A DNA stretch of 64,000 nucleotides from Corynespora cassiicola. Its lineage: Eukaryota; Ascomycota; Dothideomycetes; Pleosporales; Corynesporascaceae. Under the pieces are notes generated by a model. The model was not told where the DNA came from and did not search any database. It saw only the letters and a list, made by a program, of their open reading frames with translations. The stretch covers positions 434,001 to 498,000 of the forward strand of contig JAEUWY010000012.1 of the NCBI GenBank assembly GCA_022059125.1, written 5' to 3'. This document shows positions 52,306 through 62,800 of this stretch, piece by piece. How positions within the stretch are numbered: position 1 is the stretch's first letter; every line of letters starts with the position of its first letter. The translations under genes and the position numbers were made by a program.

Positions 52306-53430
52306 TCACTTGGTCCCCCGCCACGCATCCACCAACAAGACCCCTCCCGCGACCGTCCCCAAAACGCCCACCGCGACATCGCTCAAGAAGCCCTGCTCGG
52401 TACTCCAATGCAACGTCAAGGGCGCATAGGCCACATTGCTCACAAGATCGCGCCACCAGAGCCAATCCTCCTTTTGCCTCTCCAGCTCTTGCAGCTTGTC
52501 CTCCTTTTCGCCATCGCCTAGCCTGGCATCCAGCGCCTTCTCCCCCACCTTCTCGCTTTCCTTTTCTTTTTCTCCCCCTTTGCCTGGCTTGGAATCCCGC
52601 CCCCACGCCAAAACCCCCACCCTCAAAACCTCGAGAAAAACATGCACAGCCCAAAACTGACTACTCCAAACCCACCACTTCCCCTCCCTCTCCTTGCCCG
52701 CCTCGCCAGCCCAGCCGCGGCCCGTGAGCACGCCCTTGGACGAGAGGTACGCGCCGTTTTCCAGGACCTGGAAGGCGACGCCGGCGCCGATCTGGACGTA
52801 GGTCATGGCCCGGACGAGCTTCTTTTTGCGGTCCCGGCGGCGCTGGGCTGGCGTGCAGCTAGTGGGCGAAGCAGCCGGGGCCTCGGGCGCGAGCAGCGTC
52901 CCCCTCAGCCAGACATAGACCCCCACCAACCCCCACAGCCTGACGAAAACTCTAAAGTCGCCGACCAGCGCTGCGAGTGCCTTCATGCCCTCGACCAGCT
53001 TGGCGAGGCTCTGCGTCGAACCGCCGAGCAGCAGCGGGAGGTCTGATATCGGCGTCGGCGAGAGCAATGTGTCCGCGACGGTGCTGTTGCTGGTGCTGGT
53101 GCCGAGGGGTACGGTCTTGGTGGCGAGAGAGAGGGCGAGGGTGTGGAGGCGGCGGGCGAGCAGGCGCGAGAGGAGGGCGGTGAGGAGCTCGAGGGTGTAG
53201 GAGAGGGTGCAGAGCAGAGTGTCTGTCCCCGAGGGGGTGGAGAGGAGGGCGTTGAGGCGGAGGAGGGAGGTGTCTGCTGCTGTTGCGAGGCGTTTTAGGC
53301 GGGCGAAGCGCGGTTTCGCGGCGGGTGGTTGTGATGGTGGTGGTGGGTGTGAGATGTCGGCCTCGGTAGCAGCGGCAGTAGGGTTTATGGGCGGGGGATG
53401 GTCGAGCTGTTGCATTGTTGTCGAGGCCAT
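52306..53430 (-). CDS. PEX11C: Peroxin-11C
   Basis: Peroxisomal membrane protein of the PEX11 family, C type of filamentous fungi, acting in peroxisome elongation and division. Single exon, ATG 53430, 374 aa. An amphipathic helix region (LLSRLLARRLHTLALSLATK) lies near residues 86-105. The conserved block FRVFVRLWGLVGVYVW comes near residues 160-175 and AFQVLENGAYLSSKGVL near residues 220-236, followed by WSSQFWAVHVFLEV. A charged loop (GEKEKESEKVGEK) precedes the last hydrophobic stretch (VGVLGTVAGGVLLV). The N-terminal 40 residues are proline-rich. A 7-bp minisatellite lies about 150 bp upstream of the start. The gene is convergent with the SprT-like gene and divergent from the bestrophin-like gene. 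Confidence 0.88.
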   Translation of the reverse strand: MASTTMQQLDHPPPINPTAAATEADISHPPPPSQPPAAKPRFARLKRLATAADTSLLRLNALLSTPSGTDTLLCTLSYTLELLTALLSRLLARRLHTLALSLATKTVPLGTSTSNSTVADTLLSPTPISDLPLLLGGSTQSLAKLVEGMKALAALVGDFRVFVRLWGLVGVYVWLRGTLLAPEAPAASPTSCTPAQRRRDRKKKLVRAMTYVQIGAGVAFQVLENGAYLSSKGVLTGRGWAGEAGKEREGKWWVWSSQFWAVHVFLEVLRVGVLAWGRDSKPGKGGEKEKESEKVGEKALDARLGDGEKEDKLQELERQKEDWLWWRDLVSNVAYAPLTLHWSTEQGFLSDVAVGVLGTVAGGVLLVDAWRGTK

Positions 53431-54181
53431 TTTGGAGGGGATGGTGGGAGGAGAGGAGTTGGTCGAGGGAAGAGTAGGACAAACAGGAGGAAAAGAAGGA
53501 TTTAGTCGAGTTGTTGTCGCCCGCGCATGGCGGTGACGAGCCGCATGTGAAGAAAGAAAACAAAGTGAGGCTCGTCAGCCGCCAGCCGCCAGCCGCAAGC
53601 CGCAAGCCGCAAGCCGCCAGCTTCAAGCGAATGCAGGGCCCTGGCCAAGCTGGGAAACTCGATCCGCTGCTAGCTGGCGGGCGCGGAATGCGTTCCGCCC
53701 CGGCGCGAAGGAGATGGATGCGTGTTTGTGCGGGCCGACTGTGGAGAGGCGGCGTTGGCGTAGCCGCCGTACTTTCACTCCTGGAGGGGGGCAGATAAAG
53801 GGCCAGATGTGATGGTGAAAGGGCCAGAGAGTCGACAGAGGGTATGATGTCAAGCTCCCTCTCGTCCCCCCTGCCCGGCCGTGCATTTCCTGACCTGGGC
53901 CCCTGCGGCTACATGGCTAGCTAGCCCCATCCCCGCGCCATCAATGCCGTGCCCTCCCCGCGTGGACAAGTCGCCGACGCACATGCGGGTAGTAGTCTCC
54001 TAACCTTGGAAACTGGTCAAGTACCTCACGATACCATACACCGCCTCGGCCCTATCCCAGGTCTCCACGCCGGCCGTATCTCTCTCTTTTTCCCCCTGTT
54101 TATTTTCCTTTTCTCCTCTCTCACAGGCGCCACACCACCACCTCGAGATACCGGACCCGCTTGTCCACACACTCACTCACC
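53431..54181. promoter_or_regulatory. bidirectional upstream region of PEX11C and bestrophin gene
   Basis: 751 bp between divergent start codons. Contains a 7-bp minisatellite at 53577..53618 and a C/T-rich run before the bestrophin ATG, typical of fungal start regions. Confidence 0.5.
53577..53618. repeat. 7-bp minisatellite AGCCGCM, 6 copies
   Basis: AGCCGCC, AGCCGCC, three AGCCGCA, AGCCGCC in a row, in the 5' flank of PEX11C. Confidence 0.8.
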
Positions 54182-55418
54182 ATGACCCAGCCTCCACGCC
54201 GCCCAACCTACCCGCTGGCACACTCGTTCCGCCATAAACCCCGGCGCATACCGCTCGTCCTGCGCTTCGCCAAAGGCGCCATCCACGGCATCATCATCGT
54301 GCCCGTGATCCTGCACTCCATCTTCACCGTCCTAATCGTGTACCTGGACCGCTACGTGAACGGCAATGTCGGCCTCCCCGCCACCATCATCCCCTCCCTC
54401 TCCATCGTCGTGGGCCTGATGCTCGTATTCCGCAACTCGACATCGTACGACCGCTTCTGGACGGGGCGCAACTGCCTCACCACCATCCTGACGAGCGTGC
54501 GCAACCTCGCCCGCATCTGCCTCGTCAACTCGCGCCCCAACGACGCGGCCCCAGGGACGGGCCACCTCTCCGACGCCGAGCGCCGCGATACCGAGAAGAT
54601 CATCCGCGTTCTGGTCGCCATCTTGTACGCCATAAAGCACAACCTGCGCGCAGAGTTCAACATCCCGCCCGCGAGCCTGGCGAGCATGCCCCTGCATCCG
54701 TCGACGTACTCGCGGTCGAGGCCAAACTCGCGCCCCATCTCGCGCCGCCACTCCTTCACCGATAACCCGATTGCCGACGACGACGAGGAAGGCAATGGCC
54801 ACACGTTCCCTGGCAAGGCAGAGTACAGCTCCTTGCTCCCGGATGGGCTGATGGGCTACGAGGACCAGGGGCTCAGTCTGCCGCTGCAGCTCGCGGTGCT
54901 GGTCGAGAGCTACATCCGGCGGGGCTTCGATCGGGGGTGGTTCAACGGGCCCATGGCGAGCCAGATGAGCGTGCAGGTGAACAGCCTGGTCGATGCGTAC
55001 GGACGCATGGAGACGATTCGCAGCACCCCGATCCCCGTTGCGCACCTGTGAGTTGCCCACCAACATCCCTAGACACACTCCCCCCCTCCCTTCCTCCTTA
55101 AAGCCTGAGGGGAAAACGGCTAACGTACGCGAACCCAGCATCCACCAAAAACAAGTCCTAGCCCTCTTCACCTGCGTCCTCCCCTTCGCCATCGTCGACG
55201 ACTACGGCTGGTGGGCCATCCCCATCGTCGCCATCGTCGCCTTCACCCTCTATGGCATCGAAGGCATCGGCGTGCAGCTCGAGGACCCGTTTGGCTACGA
55301 CAAGAACGATATCAAGATGGATGGCATCATCGAGGATACGCGCCTCGAGGTCATGGTCTTGCTCGAGGAGTGGAAGGCCACGGCGGATGGGAGGGCGTTG
55401 GGCGGCATGTTTGATTAG
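54182..55418 (+). CDS. Bestrophin-family (UPF0187) anion channel
   Basis: Membrane protein of the bestrophin/UPF0187 family, predicted chloride-type channel. Model: join(54182..55047, 55139..55418), 381 aa, intron 91 nt, phase 2. Landmarks: GAIHGIIIVPVILHSIFTVL (first helix), PSLSIVVGLMLVFRNSTSYDRFWTGR (the family's RNNTxYxRWxEGR-type block), IIRVLVAILYAIKHNLR, and in the second exon TCVLPFAIVDDYGWWAIPIV and GIEGIGVQLEDPFG, where the acidic end is conserved. A polar insert (RSRPNSRPISRRHSF, then DDDEEG) sits in the middle loop, as in fungal members. The ATG at 54182 lies in CACCATGAC context. Confidence 0.9.
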
Positions 55419-56774
55419 GTGGGGGGTTTGGATGGGGTGGTGGTTGTAGAGGTATGGTGATGGCGGTTGGGTGAGGAGGGGGGTGTTGGCTAGAGGGGTG
55501 GTAGTTGTGCGTGCGTGTGTGCGTGTGTGGAGACGATTGTGCTGCCCGTCGTAGCATGCACCGATGCAGTGATGTGCGCTGCAGTGCGGTACGGCGCTCT
55601 GCGGCGCAACACCCCGCCGTCCGTCACCCATCTCACCCGCGCTTACGCTCACACACCCGCGCACCACCACCTACGCCCCGGCTCAGGCCCGGCCCAGGCA
55701 AACCACGGAACCCTGCCACGCTCGCAAACGCCCGACAACATGCCGTCTACCAGCTCGGAGCGTACGCGCCAAGACCACTCGCTGCACGGTACCGTACGAC
55801 CGACCGAGATGCACAACCGGACACCCTCCGCCACGCCCTCTATGGCCCCCCCCTCCCAAAGAATGCGGAGTCCCGTCCCCGGCCCGAGCGAATTCTCCGG
55901 GGGGCCCGCCGTCACTCTGCGTTGGCGTTGGCGTTGGCGCTGGCGTGAGCTGGTTCTGCATTGTACCTAGGTACGTACCTAGGTAGGTAGGTAGGTAGGC
56001 AGGTAGGTGGCTTCCAAGGATCCCGGCGAGAGGTCGAGCTACCGTCGAACCGATGACGACACCAACGTCCCATTTGGTACCCTTCGGTACCTTTCGGCGG
56101 CTCGCTGGGTTCTGGGCAGTGCATGGCGGCTGGGTGAGTGTTGGATTGCGGTGGACTGGACTGGACTTGGCTGTATAGACGGACGGGGGTGATGGGGGGT
56201 GTACGGCGAGATGAACGTAGATAGATTCCATTCATGTAAAAAAAGTATGTATGCATGCACTCGACGCGCTCACCCCCAGCAGCGGCAGTATCATCTGTCG
56301 TCTGCTCACTCACCCCCTCTACGCCAGCCATGGCCTCGCTCGATCCGGGGCAAGGCATCTTCAAACAGCTGATGCACACCCCGCTCTTTCGTCCGCCCTC
56401 ACTCGCACACACCGGCCAAACGAATGCCAAAAGCGATAACACATTAGAGATCCCTCCGCCGGCCCAGCCATTCCTAGCCACGCCATATCTCTGATCCGAG
56501 TTTTGCCCTCCGTGCAATAGTATATAGATAGCCAACATAAAACGAGAAAGGGAAAAAAATGCACGACAAACTGGCAAAACAGTAAGAGCTCGACAGGTAA
56601 GGACCGGACCTCAGCGCTCCCACAAGCGCCTTGTACGCCATGGAAATGCCACAACAGGGTTTAAAAACGAGAACTAGAAAAAGAACAAAAACGAAGAAAA
56701 CGGCACGGATCCCGGATATAGATATTTCATACTCCACTCACGCCCCATACTCCAATCCCTCTACGTCCTCAGCG
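55419..56774. other. convergent gap with simple repeats and a palindrome
   Basis: 3' flanks of the bestrophin gene and the Dma gene. GC-rich left part with spurious frames. A run of GTTGGC hexamers lies at 55921..55944, followed by a palindrome and AGGT repeats. Confidence 0.5.
55964..56010. repeat. 22-bp perfect palindrome followed by AGGT repeats
   Basis: Arms TACCTAGGTAC and GTACCTAGGTA at 55964..55985, running into (AGGT)n to 56010. Confidence 0.8.
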
Positions 56775-58730
56775 TCAGTCCATCCGCAGCGGCGGCAGCG
56801 TGGGCGCATCTGCATTCGCACCTGTGCTGCCACTCGTGCTATCCGAGTGCTGAGAATCAGCCTCGTCATGGAGGCGGGCGCCTGACGCGCGCCCTGCGCT
56901 GCCGTCGAGAACAAAGGGGCCGACGTCGTTGCGCGGTGTCATGGGGCACTCTGGGCCGGGGACGCGCTCGGGGCTGAGACCATTGACGGCGGTGGGGAAC
57001 ATTGGGGAGAGGCCCGCGCGCTCGTTTGCGGCGTTTACGTTGATGGAGACGGCGTGGGTGACGGAGCTGGAGGGGGGCGTGATTTGCCTGTCGGGCGTCT
57101 CTGGATCGGCGGCTGCTGCTGTTGCCGGTTGTTCGGGGGAGGCAGTGGCGGCGGCGCCGTTGGGGGTGGAGGCGTTGATGTCCATGGTGGAGATGGCGGC
57201 TTCGAGGTCAGCAAACATGGTGGTGCCAGTTTGTCCGCTAGGGTCGGGGAGGGCAATGGCAGAGGCGCGGGGCGTGACGTGGCGGTCGCCTTGAGAGCTT
57301 TCTCCGTGCTCTTGCGACTCACCATTGACCTGCGCGACCTCCTCGTCCCACTCTTCGAACTCGCCGGGGTCTTCTACGTCGGCTTCCAGATCAGCGACGG
57401 CTCTGCAGTTTGGACAGAGGAAGTTTGGCCAGGTCGGACCGTTGAGGATGGGACGGATGCACTTGTAATGCCACACGTGCGAGCAGGGTGCTACAAACAG
57501 CGACTGACATGGCTGCGGCTGCGTTAGCATCGGGGAGGAGGTCGTGGGATGGGCATGGACTAACCGCTATGGACATGAGACAGATGGAGCACTCGGAGGT
57601 ATGGGTCGAGGCGGTATCCCCTTCCTTTTTGCTCTTAGCTAGGTTTCGCAGACGCTGGTGCGTTTGCTTGCTGGGAGCTGTCAGCAACGGCTGCTCGCCG
57701 CATGTATGGGGTAGCAGGAGGACCAGACGTACTTGAAGGTATTTAGCGCCTGCTGCCAACCGCGATTGCACTCAACCCTGATCTTGACACACCGGAAGAT
57801 CATCTCCTCGCCTCCGCGGAAGTCGATGCCGAGCTGGATAATGTCGCCATCCTTTAGTCGAAAGGGCTTGGACTCGACGTTTGGCTGGCTGAGGCGGATG
57901 TGGTTGAGAAAGGTGCCGGACGAGCTCTTGACGTCCTTGATGAACCAGCTGCCGTCCTTGCACCACAGCTCGCAGTGCTTCCGGCTGACCACCTTGGACT
58001 TGAAGCCCACGGCGGCGGCCGAGGGCACGTTGGGAGGGATGTCGGGCAGGTTGTCCCGCTCCGAGTACCTGCCGACGCGGATTATGGCCGACTCGTCGGG
58101 CAGGGTGCGCGTAATGGTGGGGAACTGCAGCGAGGGGCGGCCGGCTCGGGGGTCCTGGTGGGGGATGAAGCGTATCGACGGCAGGTGCTTCATGGCGGGG
58201 TCGCCGCCGTGAGGGTCGGGCGTGTCCATGGCGGCGGCGGACTGGGACTGTGTCGAGGGCGTTGCAGCGGGCGTGGGGCCGGTGGGGTTGCGCACTGAGA
58301 GCTGGGGCGTGGTGGTCTCGGAGCGCACCCTCGTCATGGTAACGGCGTCGGTGTGGTGATGGAGGCTGTTGTTGTTGTTGAGCAGGGCGGAGTCAGGGGC
58401 GGTGCGAGTGCGGGCGAGGCGGTTGAGAGGCAGAGCGGCCGGAGCAGGCTCAGATGACGGGGGCTCAATGGGTGGGGTCGCAGCCGTGGCCGTGGTCGCG
58501 GTCGCGGCGCGCGGTCGCTGGAGGGATCTGGATGTCTGAGACGCTGTCGGCCTGGCGTCCTCACGTGGACCGCCTGCGGTGCCAGCTGAGTGCGACGAGT
58601 GCAGGCCGTGCGTGTAGTTCCTCAGGAACGAGAGGCCGCCACGCAGGCCGCTGGTACGGGGCGAGGGCGACGACGGCGAGACGGGCGTGGCAGACACAGT
58701 CGGGGCGGACGGGGCTGGGGTCGTGAACAT
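56775..58730 (-). CDS. dma1: FHA-RING E3 ubiquitin ligase, Dma family
   Basis: Ubiquitin ligase of the Dma1/CHFR-like family, acting in mitotic and septation checkpoints in yeasts. Model on the minus strand: 58730..57733, 57670..57565 and 57512..56775, 613 aa. The N-terminal 170 residues are S/T/P/A-rich. The FHA domain (about residues 205-320) shows IIRVGRYSERD, SKVVSRKHCELW, DVKSSSGTFLNHIRLS and DGDIIQLG. The RING is built over the second intron: CSICLMSIA plus PCQSLFVAPCSHVWHYKCI and CPNC. The C-terminus is long and low-complexity. A longer open frame upstream of ATG 58730 is arginine-rich without a good start and was left out. The tandem neighbour upstream is the polyketide synthase. Confidence 0.9.
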
Positions 58731-59828
58731 AGGGAACGGCGCTCTTGTATGGGCTGCTGGGGCCAGGAAGCGGAGCAGGACAGGATGCGGGACGCAGGAC
58801 GCAGGACGCAGGGTGCGGGCCCCGACGAGGCAGCGAGGCAGCGAGGCAGCGAGACGGCGAGACAGCAGGATCAGGATCAAGCTGGCGTGCGCGCGTGTTT
58901 GACAGACAGCACGGCGAGCCCGTTTACGGGTGGGGAGGCAACGTCTGAGGCAGTCTGCGTCGAGGGGACGGGGACGGGCACGGGGCCGGCAGCAGACGAG
59001 GACGGCGGCGAGGGGGCCAAGGCGGGCAGACGAGGGGGGACTGGACTGGCGGCGGCGGCGACGGCGGCGACGGCGATAGCGACAGCGACAGCGGCGATCC
59101 TCCAGCGACAGCGAACTTGATGCAGTCGGGTCGGTGGGCGGTGGTGGACCAGCAACAACAACAACACGGCAGCGCAGACAGCAGACGGCGATGCGAGCGC
59201 CCAGACGAACGGCAGCAGAGCGGCAGCAGGGGGGTTCCACAGCAATCAATCTACCCAGGGACCTAGCCATCGTGTTCCTGCTCCAATTGCCCGTAGCCGT
59301 GGCCGTAGCCGTAGCCGTAGCCCATTGTCGACCTCCACTGCGCTAGCACGTCCGCTGCATGCAGACGACCAAGACGGCGGCGATGGAAGCCCAACACGCC
59401 GTGTGCATCGTCGTCCCAGGTGTCTGCGTCGTGTGCGCCGTTTGCCCGCCCTCCGCCTGCCTGGACGCCGCGAACTGTTTCCACCTCCGCCCGTGGCTGC
59501 TCGCCCAAACCGCCTGCCCTGTTGTTCATGCGACCACGGCCGGGCCTGGGCTTCACGGTGAAAACATGGCGGGTCACGTGATGCAGGGCTAAGCTTTTCG
59601 GGCGTGCCACCGACTAGGCGCCTTCCTAGGTACCCAAGTTTCACTAGCCGGCCACCAACACCTGCAAATTCGGCCTACGGAAATCAAATCGCACGACAGT
59701 GACGACAGAAGTCTAATCGCTTCATCTAGCTCGCGGGAGCAGTCCGCCCAGTCGACGCCTACCTCCTGCTCGTGCTCGAGTCCCAAAACACATCACATGC
59801 CATCTCGCAGCATTTCAGCCGCAGTCTT
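58731..59828. promoter_or_regulatory. upstream region of the Dma gene, border to the PKS
   Basis: 1.1 kb of GC-rich sequence between the end of the PKS and the Dma start. Contains 7-bp and 8-bp repeats at 58785..58858, GTAGCC hexamers at 59293..59322, and CCTAGGTACC near 59626. Frames here are compositional. Confidence 0.5.
58785..58858. repeat. ACGCAGG heptamers and GAGGCAGC octamers
   Basis: Three perfect ACGCAGG units at 58792..58812 flanked by variants, then three GAGGCAGC-type units. In the 5' flank of the Dma gene. Confidence 0.7.
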
Positions 59829-62800
59829 CTACAAAAACCCAGACTTCTTCCACGCCCGCACGTACCCCCGAACCATTTTCTCCTGCACCGGTCCTGCCGC
59901 CCTCAATGTGTCCGAGCAACTGACCGCCTTTCCGATATCCAGCACTAGTCCGCCACACGCCATGCGGAGGAATTCCTTCTCGAGGAACTCCATCACGTTT
60001 CTCGCCGGATTGCCCGCGTCGTGGGAGCGTGGATAGCTGCGGACGCACTCGAGCCATTCTTCGTACGGAATGACGCCATGAGCCGGGATGTCGAGCTCCG
60101 CCGCGAGGAGGGCAATCACCTCGGACCACGGCTGGCGTGCAGGGTTTTCAATGTGGCAGACGGCCGACGATGAGGGCGCCAGCAGCACTTCAGCCAGCAC
60201 CGCCGCAACATCGTTGACCGGTAGCCATGAAAGGGTGCCAGGCAGATCTGGCAGCACCCTCAATGTCTGCGCAGACTTGATCACGAGCGCCATGTGCTCG
60301 GCAGGGTTCCAGTAACCGTTGATTCTCGACCCAGCTACCTGCCCCACGCGCACCGCCATGGCATTCACGCGGTCCGGGTACTGGTTGAGCGTCTGGGAGA
60401 GAAGCTTCTCGCATGCCACCTTCGAGTCGCTGTACCCAGAGGGGAGCGCAAAGTCCACCTCGGTCGGTGCCTCTGGCACCTTAGTATTGCCCGTGACTAC
60501 CGGGTAAAGGCCGACGGTGGCAATCGACGACACAAATTGGAAGCCTATTTTTGATCCTGCCGGCATTTTTGGGGACGCATCCCGGGCGAGATCAATCAGG
60601 TTCCTCATGGCAGTGAACTGCTTTTCGAACCCAGAAATGGGTCGAGTTATGGTCATGGGCCACGCATTGTGGATGATGTGTGTCACCCTCTCCACTACAT
60701 TTGCGTAGCATGCTGCATCGAGGCCGAGGAGTGGCCTCCAAGTATCCGACTCGATTACCTGCAGCTTAGCAGACTCGTCTTGTTCAAGCGTCAAGCCTCT
60801 GTCAGCCAGAGACTGCAACTGGCGAACCATGGGATCCATCCTGCTTGGCCTGTTGAAACATATGACGGCCGTGGTAGACGCGAGCTTGGCAAAATGTTCT
60901 ACAAGATGTGCACCCAGGCTTCCAGTGGCTCCAGTAATGAGCACGCACTGTCCAAGAGCTTTGCCCGTGCTATGGACTGGAGCTGGAAAAGAGAATCCGT
61001 CAGAATATCGGGCGACCAGCGCATCAACAGCCTTTTGACGGATGCCAAGCTCAGATGGTTTGGGCGACGGTGCCCGCGAAAGCTCCGACATTGGTGGCGA
61101 TTCCGAAAATGCATCGCCATCAGCAGCAGAGGACGGCGATCCTGGGGTTGAATATTGCGAACTCTCAGAGTCACTCTGCTGTCCCGACTCGATAGATCCA
61201 GCCTCAGCGCCGTCGGTTCCCTCGCCTAGAGCTGAACGAACCCATTGCACCAGATCACTGAATACGACCAAGGAAATCATAGAAGATATATCTAGGGAGC
61301 ACTTGAATACAGACTCGAGCTCCCGCGCAATTTCCATGCCCATGAGTGAATCTATTCCTAGGTCAGGGAGATTGGTCTTATCCGTCAACTTGGCTGCATC
61401 AACCTCGACCATTTCCGAGAGCACCGCGGCGACTTTTTGTCTTATATCTGATGGAATTGATTGAGTTTCCGCTCGTTCTTCTTTTTGTACTCTTGACGCC
61501 TCTATCATGGGCATCTCTGATTCGGTCGTGTCGTTCGCGGCTGTGACGCTTTCTCGAGGCTGTTCTGCACCAGGGGTAAGACGCGCGAGCAATCTGGCCA
61601 TGGCGAGTTTTGATACGCGTTGGTACTGGATTCCGAGAATGACGCCCAGAAGTTGTGAATTATGGTTGTCAAAGATGAAGACATCGCTCGAGAACGAACG
61701 GTCAGATGGGCGATGATGCAACGCCAGCACATCAAAAACCTCTGGGTTCTCTTCAAAATCGTGAATGAATGGGGACCGCACAATGCGCTCGACCCCGTTC
61801 GAAATAAATGCGTCGCTGTGTGACCTCTCCGTCATGCAGTTGACGAACACGCCCGCAACCTGGCAAAAAGAATCGCAAAGGGGTGTGTCGAGCCACGTCT
61901 CTCCCGAGTACTTCTTGACCACACGTCCAGCAGACTCGTTGATCCTGCCGACCACTTTACGAACGCCGCGAAACACTTCAGAGTAGTCAACAACATCAGC
62001 AAACAGCTTGTAGATGGCCTTTCCCTGGAGAATGTCCTCTGCATCATTTCCTTCCAGGACTGCTCGGCAATGACTGTGCGTGATGAGGCGCTCAAACCTG
62101 CCAAACTCACTCAGAAACTCGGAATCATCCCGAGAGCGGAAAAATACCTTGCCAGAAGCGTGGGCACTCGATCCAGCGTCACTGTCTACTGGGTTGCTGA
62201 CCATCTTCCAAGACCACGAGTTGCGGGATTGATGAGTGGCCTCAACATCCAGCCACACTACCCGTGAAGGGTCGCGACAGATGGGAGACTGGTTCTCGAG
62301 ATCACGAAGCTCGAGTTGAAAATCTGACAATGGAAACTCTGGACAGAGGCTGCGGATTGCCTCCGTGGCAATGTCAAGTTGCAGTGTACTTGGACATAGC
62401 GGCTCTGCATGTGCGACTGTGTGGCCCGCCATGAGCTCCAAAAATGTGGCATGTCCAGTCTCTACCCGGAATCGAGCACAGTTTTTGCCGGCATCTTGGA
62501 ATTTGATGAATGTCCACAGACCCTGTGGCTTACTGTACAATACTACCTCGTGCAATGGCCGCTGTAGCGTCTTCAGTTCGACCGAGTGATTGGCCTGTTC
62601 GAACTGATACTGCGGGAGCAGCAACGGAGTGTATTCTGCAATTTGTACAGGGTGATGCGACCAAAAGGAGAGCCTGAACCCTTCTTTCCAAAGCGCGACC
62701 GTAGCGTCGGTAAGTCGTGCCCACGAGTCGTCGCTTGTGAGGTGCATCGCTTGGAAATGCGACGTCTTGGGTACACCGAGTGCCTTGGCAACCATGGCCG

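Noticed and set aside
53571..53621. CRISPR-like spacing of short repeats
   Set aside because: The heptamers are directly adjoining without spacers, and the genome is fungal.
54161..54181. Start of the bestrophin gene at 54161
   Set aside because: That codon is TTG; the ATG at 54182 is in good context.
58731..59270. N-terminal extension of the Dma protein by 180 codons
   Set aside because: Arginine-rich compositional frame over repeats in the 5' flank; the ATG at 58730 gives a normal family protein.
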